Assembly (NCBI RefSeq): GCF_000219215.1
Contig: NC_015723.1
Span: 372,001-436,000, forward strand
Length of the DNA: 64,000 nt
Origin: Cupriavidus necator N-1
GTDB lineage: Bacteria > Pseudomonadota > Gammaproteobacteria > Burkholderiales > Burkholderiaceae
Direction of reading: 5' to 3'
Below are positions 45,283-53,559 of the stretch, one piece after another (position 1 is the stretch's first letter; each line of letters opens with the position of its first letter). The notes below the pieces were generated by a model. The model searched no databases, was not told where the DNA came from, and saw nothing but the letters and a program-made list of their open reading frames with translations. The translations under genes were made by a program, and so were the position numbers.

Positions 45283-46206
45283 TCATGCCAGCCGTCCTCC
45301 GTGCACCGGTGCACCGCCCACCGACATGTCGGCGCACAGAATCGTCCCGGTGGTCGACTCGGTCATGAATAGCGTGGTGCCCTCGGTGCCGCCAAAGCAC
45401 AGATTGGTCAGCGATGTGCCGCCGGGGCTACGAATCACCTCCACAGGCTCGGCGCGATGGTTGAGCACCCAGACATAACCAAGTCCAGGATTCGCCACCA
45501 GCAGATGGCCATCCGATCTCATTGCCAGACCGTCGGGGCCGCTCGGGCCGTAAGAGGTAAAGAACTGCCCGACCTTGCTGACCGAACCGTCGGCCTGCAA
45601 CGGCACGCGCCATACGCTGTTCCCGCGGGTCATCGCGACGAACAGCACCTTCTCGTCAGGCGAGAGGACGACACCGTTCGGGCTCGGTGCGTTGTCCAGC
45701 AGGACGTCCAGCTTGCCGTCGGGCGTCAGCCGATAGACGCGGCCGGTCGGATCGTGCAAGCCGGTCTGGCCCTGGTCAGTGAAGTAGAGATTGCCCTGCG
45801 AATCGAAGGTCAGGTCGTTGACGCCTCGGAAGCGTTCCGAATTCCTACGCTCAAGAAACGGGGTTACGGTTCCCGACTTTGCATACAGACGCACCAGGCC
45901 GTTGCGATAGTCAGTGATCAGGAAATCACCGCTGACCAGGCGCTTCATGCCATTCGGTTCACCGTCGTACTCGGCAACAAGCTCCCAGTCGCCCTGCATC
46001 GAAACACGGAAAATGCGACCGTAGGGGATGTCCGTCACCCAGAGATTGCCATCGGCCCAGACCGGCCCCTCCAGGAATGAGTCGATCGTCGCCCCGCCGC
46101 GATTGGCATGCGCCCACGCGTTGTCGGGGTCGTGCCGACGGAACGACTCCGGAAGCCGCGTGAGCACCTGTGCATCGCGTACGGCCGGTTGCTGAAGTAG
46201 GAACAT
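45283..46206 (-). CDS. SMP-30/gluconolactonase-family hydrolase
   Basis: 307 aa with AGGAG before the ATG. Six-bladed beta-propeller motifs: EGPVWADGNLWVTDIPYGRI, EPNGMKRL, RFRGVNDLTFDSQGNLYFTD, SPNGVVLSPDEKVLFVA and GPDGLAMRSDGHLLVANPG. The Glu, Asn and Asp residues bind the catalytic metal. These enzymes hydrolyse sugar or hydroxy-acid lactones. It is last in a five-gene minus-strand group with two Bug receptors, a dehydrogenase and RraA. Confidence 0.92.
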   Translation of the reverse strand: MFLLQQPAVRDAQVLTRLPESFRRHDPDNAWAHANRGGATIDSFLEGPVWADGNLWVTDIPYGRIFRVSMQGDWELVAEYDGEPNGMKRLVSGDFLITDYRNGLVRLYAKSGTVTPFLERRNSERFRGVNDLTFDSQGNLYFTDQGQTGLHDPTGRVYRLTPDGKLDVLLDNAPSPNGVVLSPDEKVLFVAMTRGNSVWRVPLQADGSVSKVGQFFTSYGPSGPDGLAMRSDGHLLVANPGLGYVWVLNHRAEPVEVIRSPGGTSLTNLCFGGTEGTTLFMTESTTGTILCADMSVGGAPVHGGRLA

Positions 46207-46218
46207 CGCCGCTCCTGG

Positions 46219-47184
46219 TTATTGCTTCTCAATATGCGCCTTTTGCGCAACCGTTGCCCATTGTGCGGTTTCGCGCTGAATCAACTGCGCGAACGCGGGG
46301 CTGTCCAGGTTGCCTGGCTGCGACCCCATCTGCGCAAGGAACGTCTTCATGTCGGGCGCCTGGAGCGCCTTCTGGATTTCCGTTTGCAGGCGCGTAATGA
46401 CATCGTTCGGCGTGCCCTTTGGCGCGGCAAGGCCTGACCAGTTGAACAGGCTGAAGTTGGGTACACCAGCTTCAGCGAACGTAGGGACGCTCGGGAACAC
46501 ATCCACCCTGGTCTTTCCACTGATGCCCAGCAGACGCATCTGATTACCCTTGACCGGCGCCAGCGCGGTCGGGGTCGACACGACCAGCAGATCCACGCTA
46601 CCGGACAGCAGCCCGACCATGGCCTCACCAGCCCCCTTGTACGGCACATGCATCAGCTTGATACCTGCGGCCTGTTGGAACGCCTCGGCAGCAAAATGCG
46701 GCGAACTACCGGGGCCGCCGGTGCCAAACGTCACCTCTCCCGGATGCGCCTTGGCATAGCTGACGAGGGAAGCCAGGTCCTTGAAGCGCGAATCGGCCTT
46801 GACGCCAAGCACCACCGGCGAAAATGCGAACGGCGCGATAGGGACCAGAGCTGTTTGATGGTCCCAGTTCAGCTTCTTGAAGACATAGGGGAGCGTGGTA
46901 TAGGAGTTGTCGTTCGCCAGAAGCGTGTAGCCATCGGCGGGTGCGTTGACAACCTGGGACGTGCCGATCGTGCCGGACGCGCCCGGCTTGTTCTCCACGA
47001 CGAAGCTCTGCCCCGTCTGCACGGTGAGCTTCTGTGCGACCTTGCGCGTCACGACGTCGACGGCGCCGCCGGGAGGATTCGGCACGATGATGCGGACCGG
47101 TTTGTCCGGGTACGCCGCCACTGCGGACAGGCTGACAAGCAGCGTCGTTGCTGCCACCAGGCAGCCAATTGTTCGAGAAAGCAC
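46219..47184 (-). CDS. Bug/TctC-family periplasmic solute receptor
   Basis: 321 aa from a GTG at 47182-47184 with AAGGAG upstream. Signal peptide (ends VAAYPDK), then RIIVPNPPGGAVDVVTRKVA, VVENKPGASGTIGTSQVV and GTGGPGSSPHFAAEAFQ. Binds a small carboxylate. It lies 12 bp from the lactonase start, so uptake and lactone opening are probably linked. Confidence 0.92.
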   Translation of the reverse strand: MLSRTIGCLVAATTLLVSLSAVAAYPDKPVRIIVPNPPGGAVDVVTRKVAQKLTVQTGQSFVVENKPGASGTIGTSQVVNAPADGYTLLANDNSYTTLPYVFKKLNWDHQTALVPIAPFAFSPVVLGVKADSRFKDLASLVSYAKAHPGEVTFGTGGPGSSPHFAAEAFQQAAGIKLMHVPYKGAGEAMVGLLSGSVDLLVVSTPTALAPVKGNQMRLLGISGKTRVDVFPSVPTFAEAGVPNFSLFNWSGLAAPKGTPNDVITRLQTEIQKALQAPDMKTFLAQMGSQPGNLDSPAFAQLIQRETAQWATVAQKAHIEKQ

Positions 47185-47276
47185 CTTTGTCTCCTTGTGC
47201 TGCGGGAGAGACCTAACCGTCCGTCGGGTCCTCCCGCGACACTTCTGTTCTAGTTGATGACGCAGCCGTGCGTCGG

Positions 47277-48212
47277 TCAGGCCGGCGTAGCCACGCCTTG
47301 CAGCACCGCCAGGACGTTCTTTGCTGCCCCAACGCCCATGTTCACGTACGCCGCGTTGCTGACGCCGCCGATGTGCGGCGACAGGATCAGGTTGGGAATG
47401 TCGCGGAACGGATGCGGCACGGGCATCGGTTCCACGGCAAAGCTGTCCAGGCCAGCGGCATACAGTTTGCCGCTCTGCAGGGCTTCGGCCAGTGCAGGCT
47501 CGTCGATGAGTCCGCCTCGTGCCGTATTGACGAGGATCGCGCCGTCCTTGAACGTCGCCAGTGTTTCACGGTTCAGCATGCCACGGTTCTCTTCCGTCAA
47601 TGGGCAGTGCAGCGACACCACGTCCGATTCCCTGAACAGCCGAGGCAGGTCGACAAGCGTTACGCCTTCCGGGACCGTCGTCGCATAAGGATCGAAAGCG
47701 GTGACATGCATGCCCATCGCCACACCAATCACGGCGGCGCGTCGGCCGATCTCTCCGAGCCCCACGATACCGAGCGTGCAACCGTTCAGTTCGACGGCCT
47801 TGTAAGTTGCTTTGTCCCAATGACATTGGCGCATGCGATCGTTGAGATGTGGAACAGCTTTGGCGCACGCAAGGATCAGCGCCCAGGCATGTTCAGCCAC
47901 GGCGGCGGCATTGGCCCCGGCCGCGGCGGCCACCGTGATGCCGCGCGCCTGCGCGGCGGCTTTATCGATGGTGTCAGTTCCGGTGCCGTGTTTCGAAATC
48001 ACTTTCAAGGCTGGTGCGGCGTCCATGACTTCAGCGGTTATGCTGCCGTAGCGCACGATAATGCCGACCGGGTTGTGCTCCTTTGCCAGTGCTGCAATAT
48101 CGGCGGTCTGGGGCGTTTTCCCCGCGAATACGATCTCATGGTCATCCAACAGCGCGAGGGCTTCCGGCGCGAGGTCGGCACCCGTGACGATAATGACTTG
48201 CTTGTTCGTCAC
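47277..48212 (-). CDS. D-2-hydroxyacid dehydrogenase
   Basis: 311 aa from a GTG at 48210-48212. Rossmann loop LGIVGLGEIGRRAAVIG; catalytic Arg in LVNTARGGLID, Glu in the following helix, His in SPHIGGVSN. Oxidises D-2-hydroxy acids or reduces 2-oxo acids with NAD(P). It overlaps the RraA gene by 4 bp, indicating coupled translation. Confidence 0.92.
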   Translation of the reverse strand: MTNKQVIIVTGADLAPEALALLDDHEIVFAGKTPQTADIAALAKEHNPVGIIVRYGSITAEVMDAAPALKVISKHGTGTDTIDKAAAQARGITVAAAAGANAAAVAEHAWALILACAKAVPHLNDRMRQCHWDKATYKAVELNGCTLGIVGLGEIGRRAAVIGVAMGMHVTAFDPYATTVPEGVTLVDLPRLFRESDVVSLHCPLTEENRGMLNRETLATFKDGAILVNTARGGLIDEPALAEALQSGKLYAAGLDSFAVEPMPVPHPFRDIPNLILSPHIGGVSNAAYVNMGVGAAKNVLAVLQGVATPA

Positions 48213-48892
48213 AGTGCTTCTCCCTGCTTCAGGACGCCCGCCGTCACCAGCGATGCCAGCAGCCAGGGCGCGGTGGTATTGCCTTCCTTGATCTGGGCAA
48301 TGCGCTGGGCTTCTGCGTCTTCCTTCTTTGCCGCGGCATCGAGCAAGGCTTCGATCTTCTCGCGCTCCACCACTACCAGGCCATCGGCATCGCCGCAGAT
48401 GTAGTCGCCGGGGTTCACCGTGACGCCACCAACAGAAATGGGGTGTCCAATGCGCCCGCCAACTTCCTTGGTGGGGCCGTTAGGGTTCGTGCCCACCGAA
48501 AAGACCGGGAACTGCATTTCCTCCAGCTCGAGGCTGTCGCGGACCGCGCCGTCGATGACGACACCAGCAAGGCCGCGCTGGCGAGCGGCATGCATCATGA
48601 TCGTTCCCATCAGCGCAGAGGTCTGGTCACCTTTGCCGTCGACGACCAGAACATCGCCCGGCTGCGCCAGCGCCAGCGCTGCGTGGATCATCAGATTATC
48701 ACCGGGGCGAACCTCGACAGTGAAGGCGGGCCCGGCGACTTTCATGCTCGGGCGCAAGGCCCTGATCCGGCCATGCAACGCACCGCGGCGTCCGCCGACA
48801 TCGGACAGGATCGCCGGTTGGAACTTGGCAGCCCGCGCCACGATCTCGGCAGGCACGCGCTCAAACGATTTGATGATGTTGGGCAAGGTCAT
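48209..48892 (-). CDS. RraA-family protein (CHA aldolase/oxaloacetate decarboxylase type)
   Basis: 227 aa. RraA-fold motifs: VEVRPGDNLMIHAALALA, VLVVDGKGDQTSALMGTIM, GVVIDGAVRDSLELEEM (the Arg-Asp active-site pair) and PGDYICGDADGLVVV. Beyond RNase E inhibitors, the family includes metal-dependent 4-carboxy-4-hydroxy-2-oxoadipate aldolases and 2-oxo acid decarboxylases. In this catabolic setting an aldolase/decarboxylase role is more likely than RNase E control. Confidence 0.9.
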   Translation of the reverse strand: MTLPNIIKSFERVPAEIVARAAKFQPAILSDVGGRRGALHGRIRALRPSMKVAGPAFTVEVRPGDNLMIHAALALAQPGDVLVVDGKGDQTSALMGTIMMHAARQRGLAGVVIDGAVRDSLELEEMQFPVFSVGTNPNGPTKEVGGRIGHPISVGGVTVNPGDYICGDADGLVVVEREKIEALLDAAAKKEDAEAQRIAQIKEGNTTAPWLLASLVTAGVLKQGEAL

Positions 48893-48935
48893 GATGGACT
48901 CCAGGCAATATGAAATAGATGGGTAGATAAGGGCG

Positions 48936-49916
48936 TCAATCCAGCTTCGTGCCGGAGGCCTTGATGACCGATGCCCAGCGTCCGATGTCCTGCTTGATCA
49001 GCGCACTGAACGCCTCAGGCGTGCCAGTCAGCACCGATGCACCTTGCTCGTCCAGCTTGGTGGCAAGCGCCGGAGACTTGAGCGCCTTGTTGAACTCGAT
49101 ATTCAGGCGCACCACGATGTCCTTCGGTGTCGCGGCAGGCGCGACGAAGCCGAACCAGGTCGCGGTATCAAAGCCGGGATAGCCCAACTCGGCCACGGTC
49201 GGCACCTGAGGCAGGTCCTGCAAACGCTTGGGAGACGTCACCGCGAGCGGCCGCATCCGGTTGTTCTTGATATGCCCGAGCAACGTAGGCACCGAGGCCA
49301 TGTAGAGATCGACTTGTCCGCCCATCAGGTCGTTGACCGCCTGCGCTGCGCCCTTGTAAGGGACATGGGTGAACTTCACCTTCGCGGTCGTTTGAAGCAG
49401 CTCACCGCCAAGGTGCGCCACCGTTCCGTTGCCCGGAGAGGCGAAGTTGATGGCGCCGGGCTTTGCCTTGCCCGCCTGGATCACGTCCTTCAGCGTCTTG
49501 TAAGGCGAATTGACATGGGTCACCAGCACGAGCGGCGCGGATGCCACCAGGCTGATGGGTGTCAGATCCTTCAGTGGGTCATATGGCAACCGTTCATACA
49601 GCGAGGGATTGATGGCAAGGTTGCTGGTCTGCCCCATGACGATGGTGTAGCCATCGGCCGGCGCCTTGGCTGCCGCGTCCACCCCGAGGTTGCCACCGGA
49701 CCCTGGCTTGTTCTCCACCACAAAGACCCAGCCGGTCGACTTGGCAACCGTATTGGTGACTTCTCGCGCAATGATGTCCGTGCCCCCGCCGGCGGGAAAA
49801 GGCACGATGACCCGGATGGGCTTGGTGGGGTACTGCGGCGCGGCTTGGGTCGTGGCGGACGCCAGAACCAGACCTGTTGCAAGCACGAATATGCAGCGAC
49901 GGGAAATTGCCTTCAT
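48936..49916 (-). CDS. Bug/TctC-family periplasmic solute receptor
   Basis: 326 aa with a signal peptide (ends TTQAAPQ) and motifs RVIVPFPAGGGTDIIAREVT, VVENKPGSGGNLGVDAAAK and ASPGNGTVAHLGGELLQ. First gene of the group, 43 bp before RraA and divergent from IclR. It is a second, distinct receptor from that at 46219, so the pathway may import two related acids. Confidence 0.93.
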   Translation of the reverse strand: MKAISRRCIFVLATGLVLASATTQAAPQYPTKPIRVIVPFPAGGGTDIIAREVTNTVAKSTGWVFVVENKPGSGGNLGVDAAAKAPADGYTIVMGQTSNLAINPSLYERLPYDPLKDLTPISLVASAPLVLVTHVNSPYKTLKDVIQAGKAKPGAINFASPGNGTVAHLGGELLQTTAKVKFTHVPYKGAAQAVNDLMGGQVDLYMASVPTLLGHIKNNRMRPLAVTSPKRLQDLPQVPTVAELGYPGFDTATWFGFVAPAATPKDIVVRLNIEFNKALKSPALATKLDEQGASVLTGTPEAFSALIKQDIGRWASVIKASGTKLD

Positions 49917-50013
49917 TACTGTCTCCGAATCTCGGTTTCGTTGTGATTCGGATTGTGATCGACCGTTTCACGGCATACAATGGCGTTTCATACTGTGCAC
50001 CCCGTTTCGTTCT

Positions 50014-50784
50014 ATGAATGCGAATAGTGACCCAAAGGGCGCTTCAAGGGGCGACGATGGCGCTGGGGGCGTCATTGCGGTCACCCGCGCCCTGCGCGTA
50101 CTCGAAGCGTTCGGGGTGAACGACCCCCAGCTCTCACTTGCCGAACTGAGCCGGCGGACCGGCATCCACAAGACCACCGTGCTGCGGCTGGCGCGCACGC
50201 TGGCGGCGGACAACTATCTGGTGCAGAAGGAAGACGGCAACTGGCGGCTCGGCCGCGCAGCAGGGTGGCTGGGCGCGTGCTACCAGGCAACCTTCAACGT
50301 TCAGGAAGTGGTGGAGCCGGTGCTGCGGGAGCTGACGATCAAGACCGGCGAAAGCGCTTCGTTCTACGTCCGGGAGGGACAACAGCGAACCTGCCTCGTC
50401 CGGGTCGAAGGACCGCAGGCCATCCGGCATCACGTCAGGATCGGGGCGGCACTGCCGCTGGACAGCGGTTCGCCAGGCCGCGTCATCCTGGCGTTCTCAG
50501 GCGAGCCGGGCGAGCTTTATGAAATGATCCGCCGCCGTGGATTTCATCTGTCGCTTGGCGAGCGCGAGGCCGAAGTCTCGAGTGTGTCTGCACCGGTGTT
50601 CGGATTGCACTGGCGGCTGCTTGGCTCCATGTGTATTTCAGGACCGACTTCCCGGCTAAGCGAAGAGCGTTTGCTGGAGCTGGCACAGACAGTCGTCGAC
50701 GCGGCGAACAAGCTTTCGTATGCCATGGCAGGCAGTCAACGGCCTGCGATGCAAATTGAAAGGCCGTCGACCTGGCACCCTTGA
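50014..50784 (+). CDS. IclR-family transcriptional regulator
   Basis: 256 aa from the ATG at 50014; a longer frame from 49666 overlaps the Bug gene and is rejected. N-terminal winged helix: AVTRALRVLEAFGVND, then LAELSRRTGIHKTTVLRLAR. The effector domain follows (ESASFYVREGQQRTCLVRVE, GSPGRVILAFSG). It is divergent from the five-gene acid/lactone group across 97 bp containing repeated GTTTCG elements, and is its likely regulator. Confidence 0.93.
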   Translation: MNANSDPKGASRGDDGAGGVIAVTRALRVLEAFGVNDPQLSLAELSRRTGIHKTTVLRLARTLAADNYLVQKEDGNWRLGRAAGWLGACYQATFNVQEVVEPVLRELTIKTGESASFYVREGQQRTCLVRVEGPQAIRHHVRIGAALPLDSGSPGRVILAFSGEPGELYEMIRRRGFHLSLGEREAEVSSVSAPVFGLHWRLLGSMCISGPTSRLSEERLLELAQTVVDAANKLSYAMAGSQRPAMQIERPSTWHP

Positions 50785-50940
50785 TATTGCAGATGTGGGG
50801 CATGAAGAGCCGATAGAAATCGTAGATGACCTCTGTCAGTCGCGAGCCGGTCGTCGCTTTTCGACCCGTTGCCGCCGCTCAGGCCTCCGTGACGGCAAAG
50901 TCCGCTTTCATAGCCTAGCCGCCGTTCAAGCGGGGACGCG

Positions 50941-51045
50941 TTAGTCGATGCGGCGGAACTCTGCTCTTACCCTGTTCGGCTGCCACATACTGGTGAACAG
51001 CGACCAATTGCCCAAGTGGTCCTCGTCCATGACGGTCTGGCATCG
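50941..51045 (-). pseudogene. Unidentified C-terminal coding stub
   Basis: The minus strand reads CQTVMDEDHLGNWSLFTSMW then QPNRVRAEFRRID to TAA at 50941-50943. It has the composition of a real protein end but no start. I do not recognise the family. The rest of 50785-50940 is featureless. Confidence 0.35.
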
Positions 51046-51083
51046 GGGCGTCGATCAGCAGCCCCATCTTCGTCCACGACTCG

Positions 51084-51398
51084 TCATTTCAGATTCACGC
51101 CCTGTCCGGGTATTTGGTGCGAAAGCGCGCCAGCAGGCTGGGCAGGTGCGTGCTGGTAGAAATGGTGACCTTCGGCGGTCAGCGCCACGCCTTGGGGCAG
51201 GCACGCGAACAGGCGCACCGCCAGATGCTGCTCGAGTGTCAGCACCGCATTGGGGATGGCCGATTGCGACACATGCTCGGTGGTGGCCGCCTTCGAAAAC
51301 TGCCTGGTCTCGGCGGCTGCGGCGAAGTAGCGGAACTGCAGCAGCGTAGTCTCGTCGGCGATCCTTTCCGGTGCCTCGCGAGACCTGGCCATGTCCAT
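51084..51398 (-). pseudogene. LysR regulator truncated after the HTH
   Basis: 104 aa from ATG at 51396-51398. The DNA-binding region is present (LLQFRYFAAAAETRQFSKAA, HVSQSAIPNAVLTLEQHLAV, RLFACLPQGVALTAEG). After FYQHAPAQ the sequence becomes unrelated and stops, so the whole effector domain is missing. It is divergent from the broken iorA-like gene, presumably its former target. It might still bind DNA. Confidence 0.7.
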
Positions 51399-51508
51399 CC
51401 CTCCGCTATATGTTTTGTGGATATCAGGTTTTGGAATTTTTGATTTTACGATGGCGCGGGCGCTTCCTACACTCCTCCGGACAAAAGAAGCATGCGGAGA
51501 CAGACATC

Positions 51509-52016
51509 GTGAATACCCCACTATCGCCAACCTGCGCGAATCCCTGGCCGCGGCCAGCCTGGACGACAAGGACACCCTCAAAAGAGGCCGCGTCTACTTG
51601 AGCGGCACCCAGGCGCTGGGGCGACTGCCACTGCGGCAATAGGCCCGCGACCGGGCCGCGGGATTGAATACCGCCGGCTTTATTCCGGGTACCGGAGCTC
51701 GCCGCTGGGCGGGCTCCATGACGGCCGTCTGCTGGCGCGGCTGAAGGGCTTGCGCGACACCGCCTTCGGTATATTCGGCAGGCCTACCGAACGGCGCGCA
51801 GAGCGGCAACTGATTGCCGAGTATCTCGCCACGGTGGAGGAGCTTGCGCAGTCCCTGAGCGACGGCAAACTTGACACTGCTGTCGCAATGGCTTCACTAC
51901 CAGACGATATTCGCAGTTTCGGCCATGTGAAGGAGGTCAATATGCAGAAGACGGCGCAGCGGCGGACGGCGTTGCTGGGCCAATTTCGCAGTGGCGCGTT
52001 GAGTGCTGCTGCCTGA
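51509..52016 (+). pseudogene. Indolepyruvate:ferredoxin oxidoreductase fusion gene, multiply broken
   Basis: Fragments of one ~1150-residue protein appear in order. It starts at GTG 51509 (GGAGA upstream). A one-base loss then leads into TIANLRESLAAASLDDKDTL and GRVYLSGTQALGRLP. TAG follows at 51640-51642, then ARDRAAGLNTAGFIPG, a one-base shift near 51690, and YRSSPLGGL. This joins directly to the C-terminus (RLKGLRDTAFGIFGRPTERR, LPDDIRSFGHVKEVN). About 1000 residues with the TPP and iron-sulphur parts are deleted. The intact enzyme oxidises aryl- or branched 2-oxo acids. Confidence 0.88.
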
Positions 52017-52199
52017 CTCCGGCCGCAGCAGAACAGTTTCCTGTGGCAGGATCGAGCGCGTCCGGCTTGGCGGTGGTGGGGCTTGCGAAGGCGCGCCGCT
52101 CTTTGGCAAGTAGCACTCCACCCTTGTAAGGCACCCGCCCCGGCGACACTACCGCGGCGGCCAGGGCCGTATGGCCCAACATCCTCGGAACACTGAAAA

Positions 52200-53294
52200 A
52201 TGAATACGGAAAATCAACTACAGTTCGTTGTAGAGCCTCATCCCGGGCCCACCCCCGCCGATGAGATCGCTGCCAAGTTGGCAAATCCGACGTTCGGACG
52301 CATTTTCACAGATCACATGGTCACGATCCGTTGGACCGACGGTCGCGGCTGGTATGACGCCAAGGTCGAAGCACGCCGTCCTTTCCAAATCGATCCCGCC
52401 TGCGCAGTACTGCACTACGCGCAGGAAATCTTCGAGGGCATGAAGGCATACCGTGGCGAGGACGGCAAGATCTCGCTGTTCCGACCACAGGAGAACGCAA
52501 GGCGTTTTCGCGCCTCTGCTGCCCGCATGTCGATGGCCGACCTGCCCGAGGCCACATTTTTGCAAGCCGTGGAAGCGCTCGTCGATATTGACCGCGCCTG
52601 GATTCCAGGTGGCGATGGAAGCCTCTACCTGCGTCCATTCATGTTCGCCTCGGAGAATTTTCTCGGCGTGCGCGCGTCGGCCGAATTTGTATTTTGCGTG
52701 ATTGCTTGCCCGGTCGGCCCGTATTTCAAGGCCGGCAAGTCGGCGGTGACCGTATGGGTTTCGGATCGCTACACCCGAGCGGCCCCAGGCGGCACCGGCG
52801 CGGCCAAGTGCGGCGGCAACTACGCAGCCAGCCTGATCGCGCAGACCGAGGGCTCGGCCAATGGCTGCGACCAGGTCGTGTTCCTTGACGCTGCGGAGCA
52901 CCGCTGGATCGAGGAGCTCGGGGGCATGAATGTTTTTTTCGTGATGGATGACGGCTCTCTGCGCACGCCCCCATTAACAGGGACAATCCTGCCGGGCATT
53001 ACGCGCGCTTCGATCATCGAACTGGCCAGGCACGAGGGTATTCCGGTCAATGAAACAGCATACGACTTCGAGACGTGGCGCACAGATGCAGCCAGTGGCA
53101 GGGTTAAGGAAACTTTTGCCTGTGGCACGGCCGCGGTCGTCACCGCCATCGGGCAGGTACGTCACGCTGGTGGGGGGTTCACGATCGGCAATGGTGGGGA
53201 AGGCGAAGTTACGCAACGCCTCCGTTCGTTGTTGACCGGCATCCAGCGCGGCAAGATCGCCGACCCGTTCGGATGGGTTCATCACGTCGATTGA
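52200..53294 (+). CDS. ilvE: Branched-chain amino acid aminotransferase (class IV)
   Basis: 364 aa. Fold-type IV PLP enzyme: FQIDPACAVLHYAQEIFEGM, SLYLRPFMFASENFLGV, the PLP lysine in GTGAAKCGGNYAAS (Lys203), EELGGMNVFFV and LTGTILPGITRASIIELA. It interconverts branched-chain amino and 2-oxo acids with glutamate. The length matches the long (BCAT/IlvE type 2) form. It opens a plus-strand group with a permease, an amino acid dehydrogenase and a LeuA homologue. Confidence 0.95.
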   Translation: MNTENQLQFVVEPHPGPTPADEIAAKLANPTFGRIFTDHMVTIRWTDGRGWYDAKVEARRPFQIDPACAVLHYAQEIFEGMKAYRGEDGKISLFRPQENARRFRASAARMSMADLPEATFLQAVEALVDIDRAWIPGGDGSLYLRPFMFASENFLGVRASAEFVFCVIACPVGPYFKAGKSAVTVWVSDRYTRAAPGGTGAAKCGGNYAASLIAQTEGSANGCDQVVFLDAAEHRWIEELGGMNVFFVMDDGSLRTPPLTGTILPGITRASIIELARHEGIPVNETAYDFETWRTDAASGRVKETFACGTAAVVTAIGQVRHAGGGFTIGNGGEGEVTQRLRSLLTGIQRGKIADPFGWVHHVD

Positions 53295-53387
53295 GACCGG
53301 CGTGTTTGACATCAGCGGCGTGCAAGGAATCGGAGGGCCGTGCGCGCCGCGTTGATTCGGTTTGACGTCTGTCCCCGTGGCCTGGGC

Positions 53388-53418
53388 GGTCCGGGTAATT
53401 CCAACAAATACCGGGACC
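53388..53418 (+). promoter_or_regulatory. Hairpin in the ilvE-permease spacer
   Basis: GGTCCGGGTA at 53388-53397 pairs with TACCGGGACC at 53409-53418 at 9 of 10 positions. It lies within the 265-bp gap before the permease gene and has no T-run. It may be an ilvE terminator or a leader element. No known riboswitch consensus was recognised. Confidence 0.35.
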
Positions 53419-53559
53419 GGGGCGCGACCTGCGTGCCGGCAAGCCGTGCCGTCGACCCCGGCAGCACGCTGCCCGGATGCCTTCGCGCCCGCATGACTCG
53501 TCGCCATCTCCGGCGCGGGCCCGTGCGATCGCTCGGCAGCACATGCAGGAGACACCTAT

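Noticed and set aside
49666..50013. Longer N-terminus for the IclR gene
   Set aside because: It would overlap the Bug gene antisense; IclR proteins start shortly before the HTH, as with the ATG at 50014.
53295..53559. Riboswitch before the amino acid permease
   Set aside because: A hairpin is present but no known riboswitch core (lysine, glycine, SAM, T-box) is recognisable.
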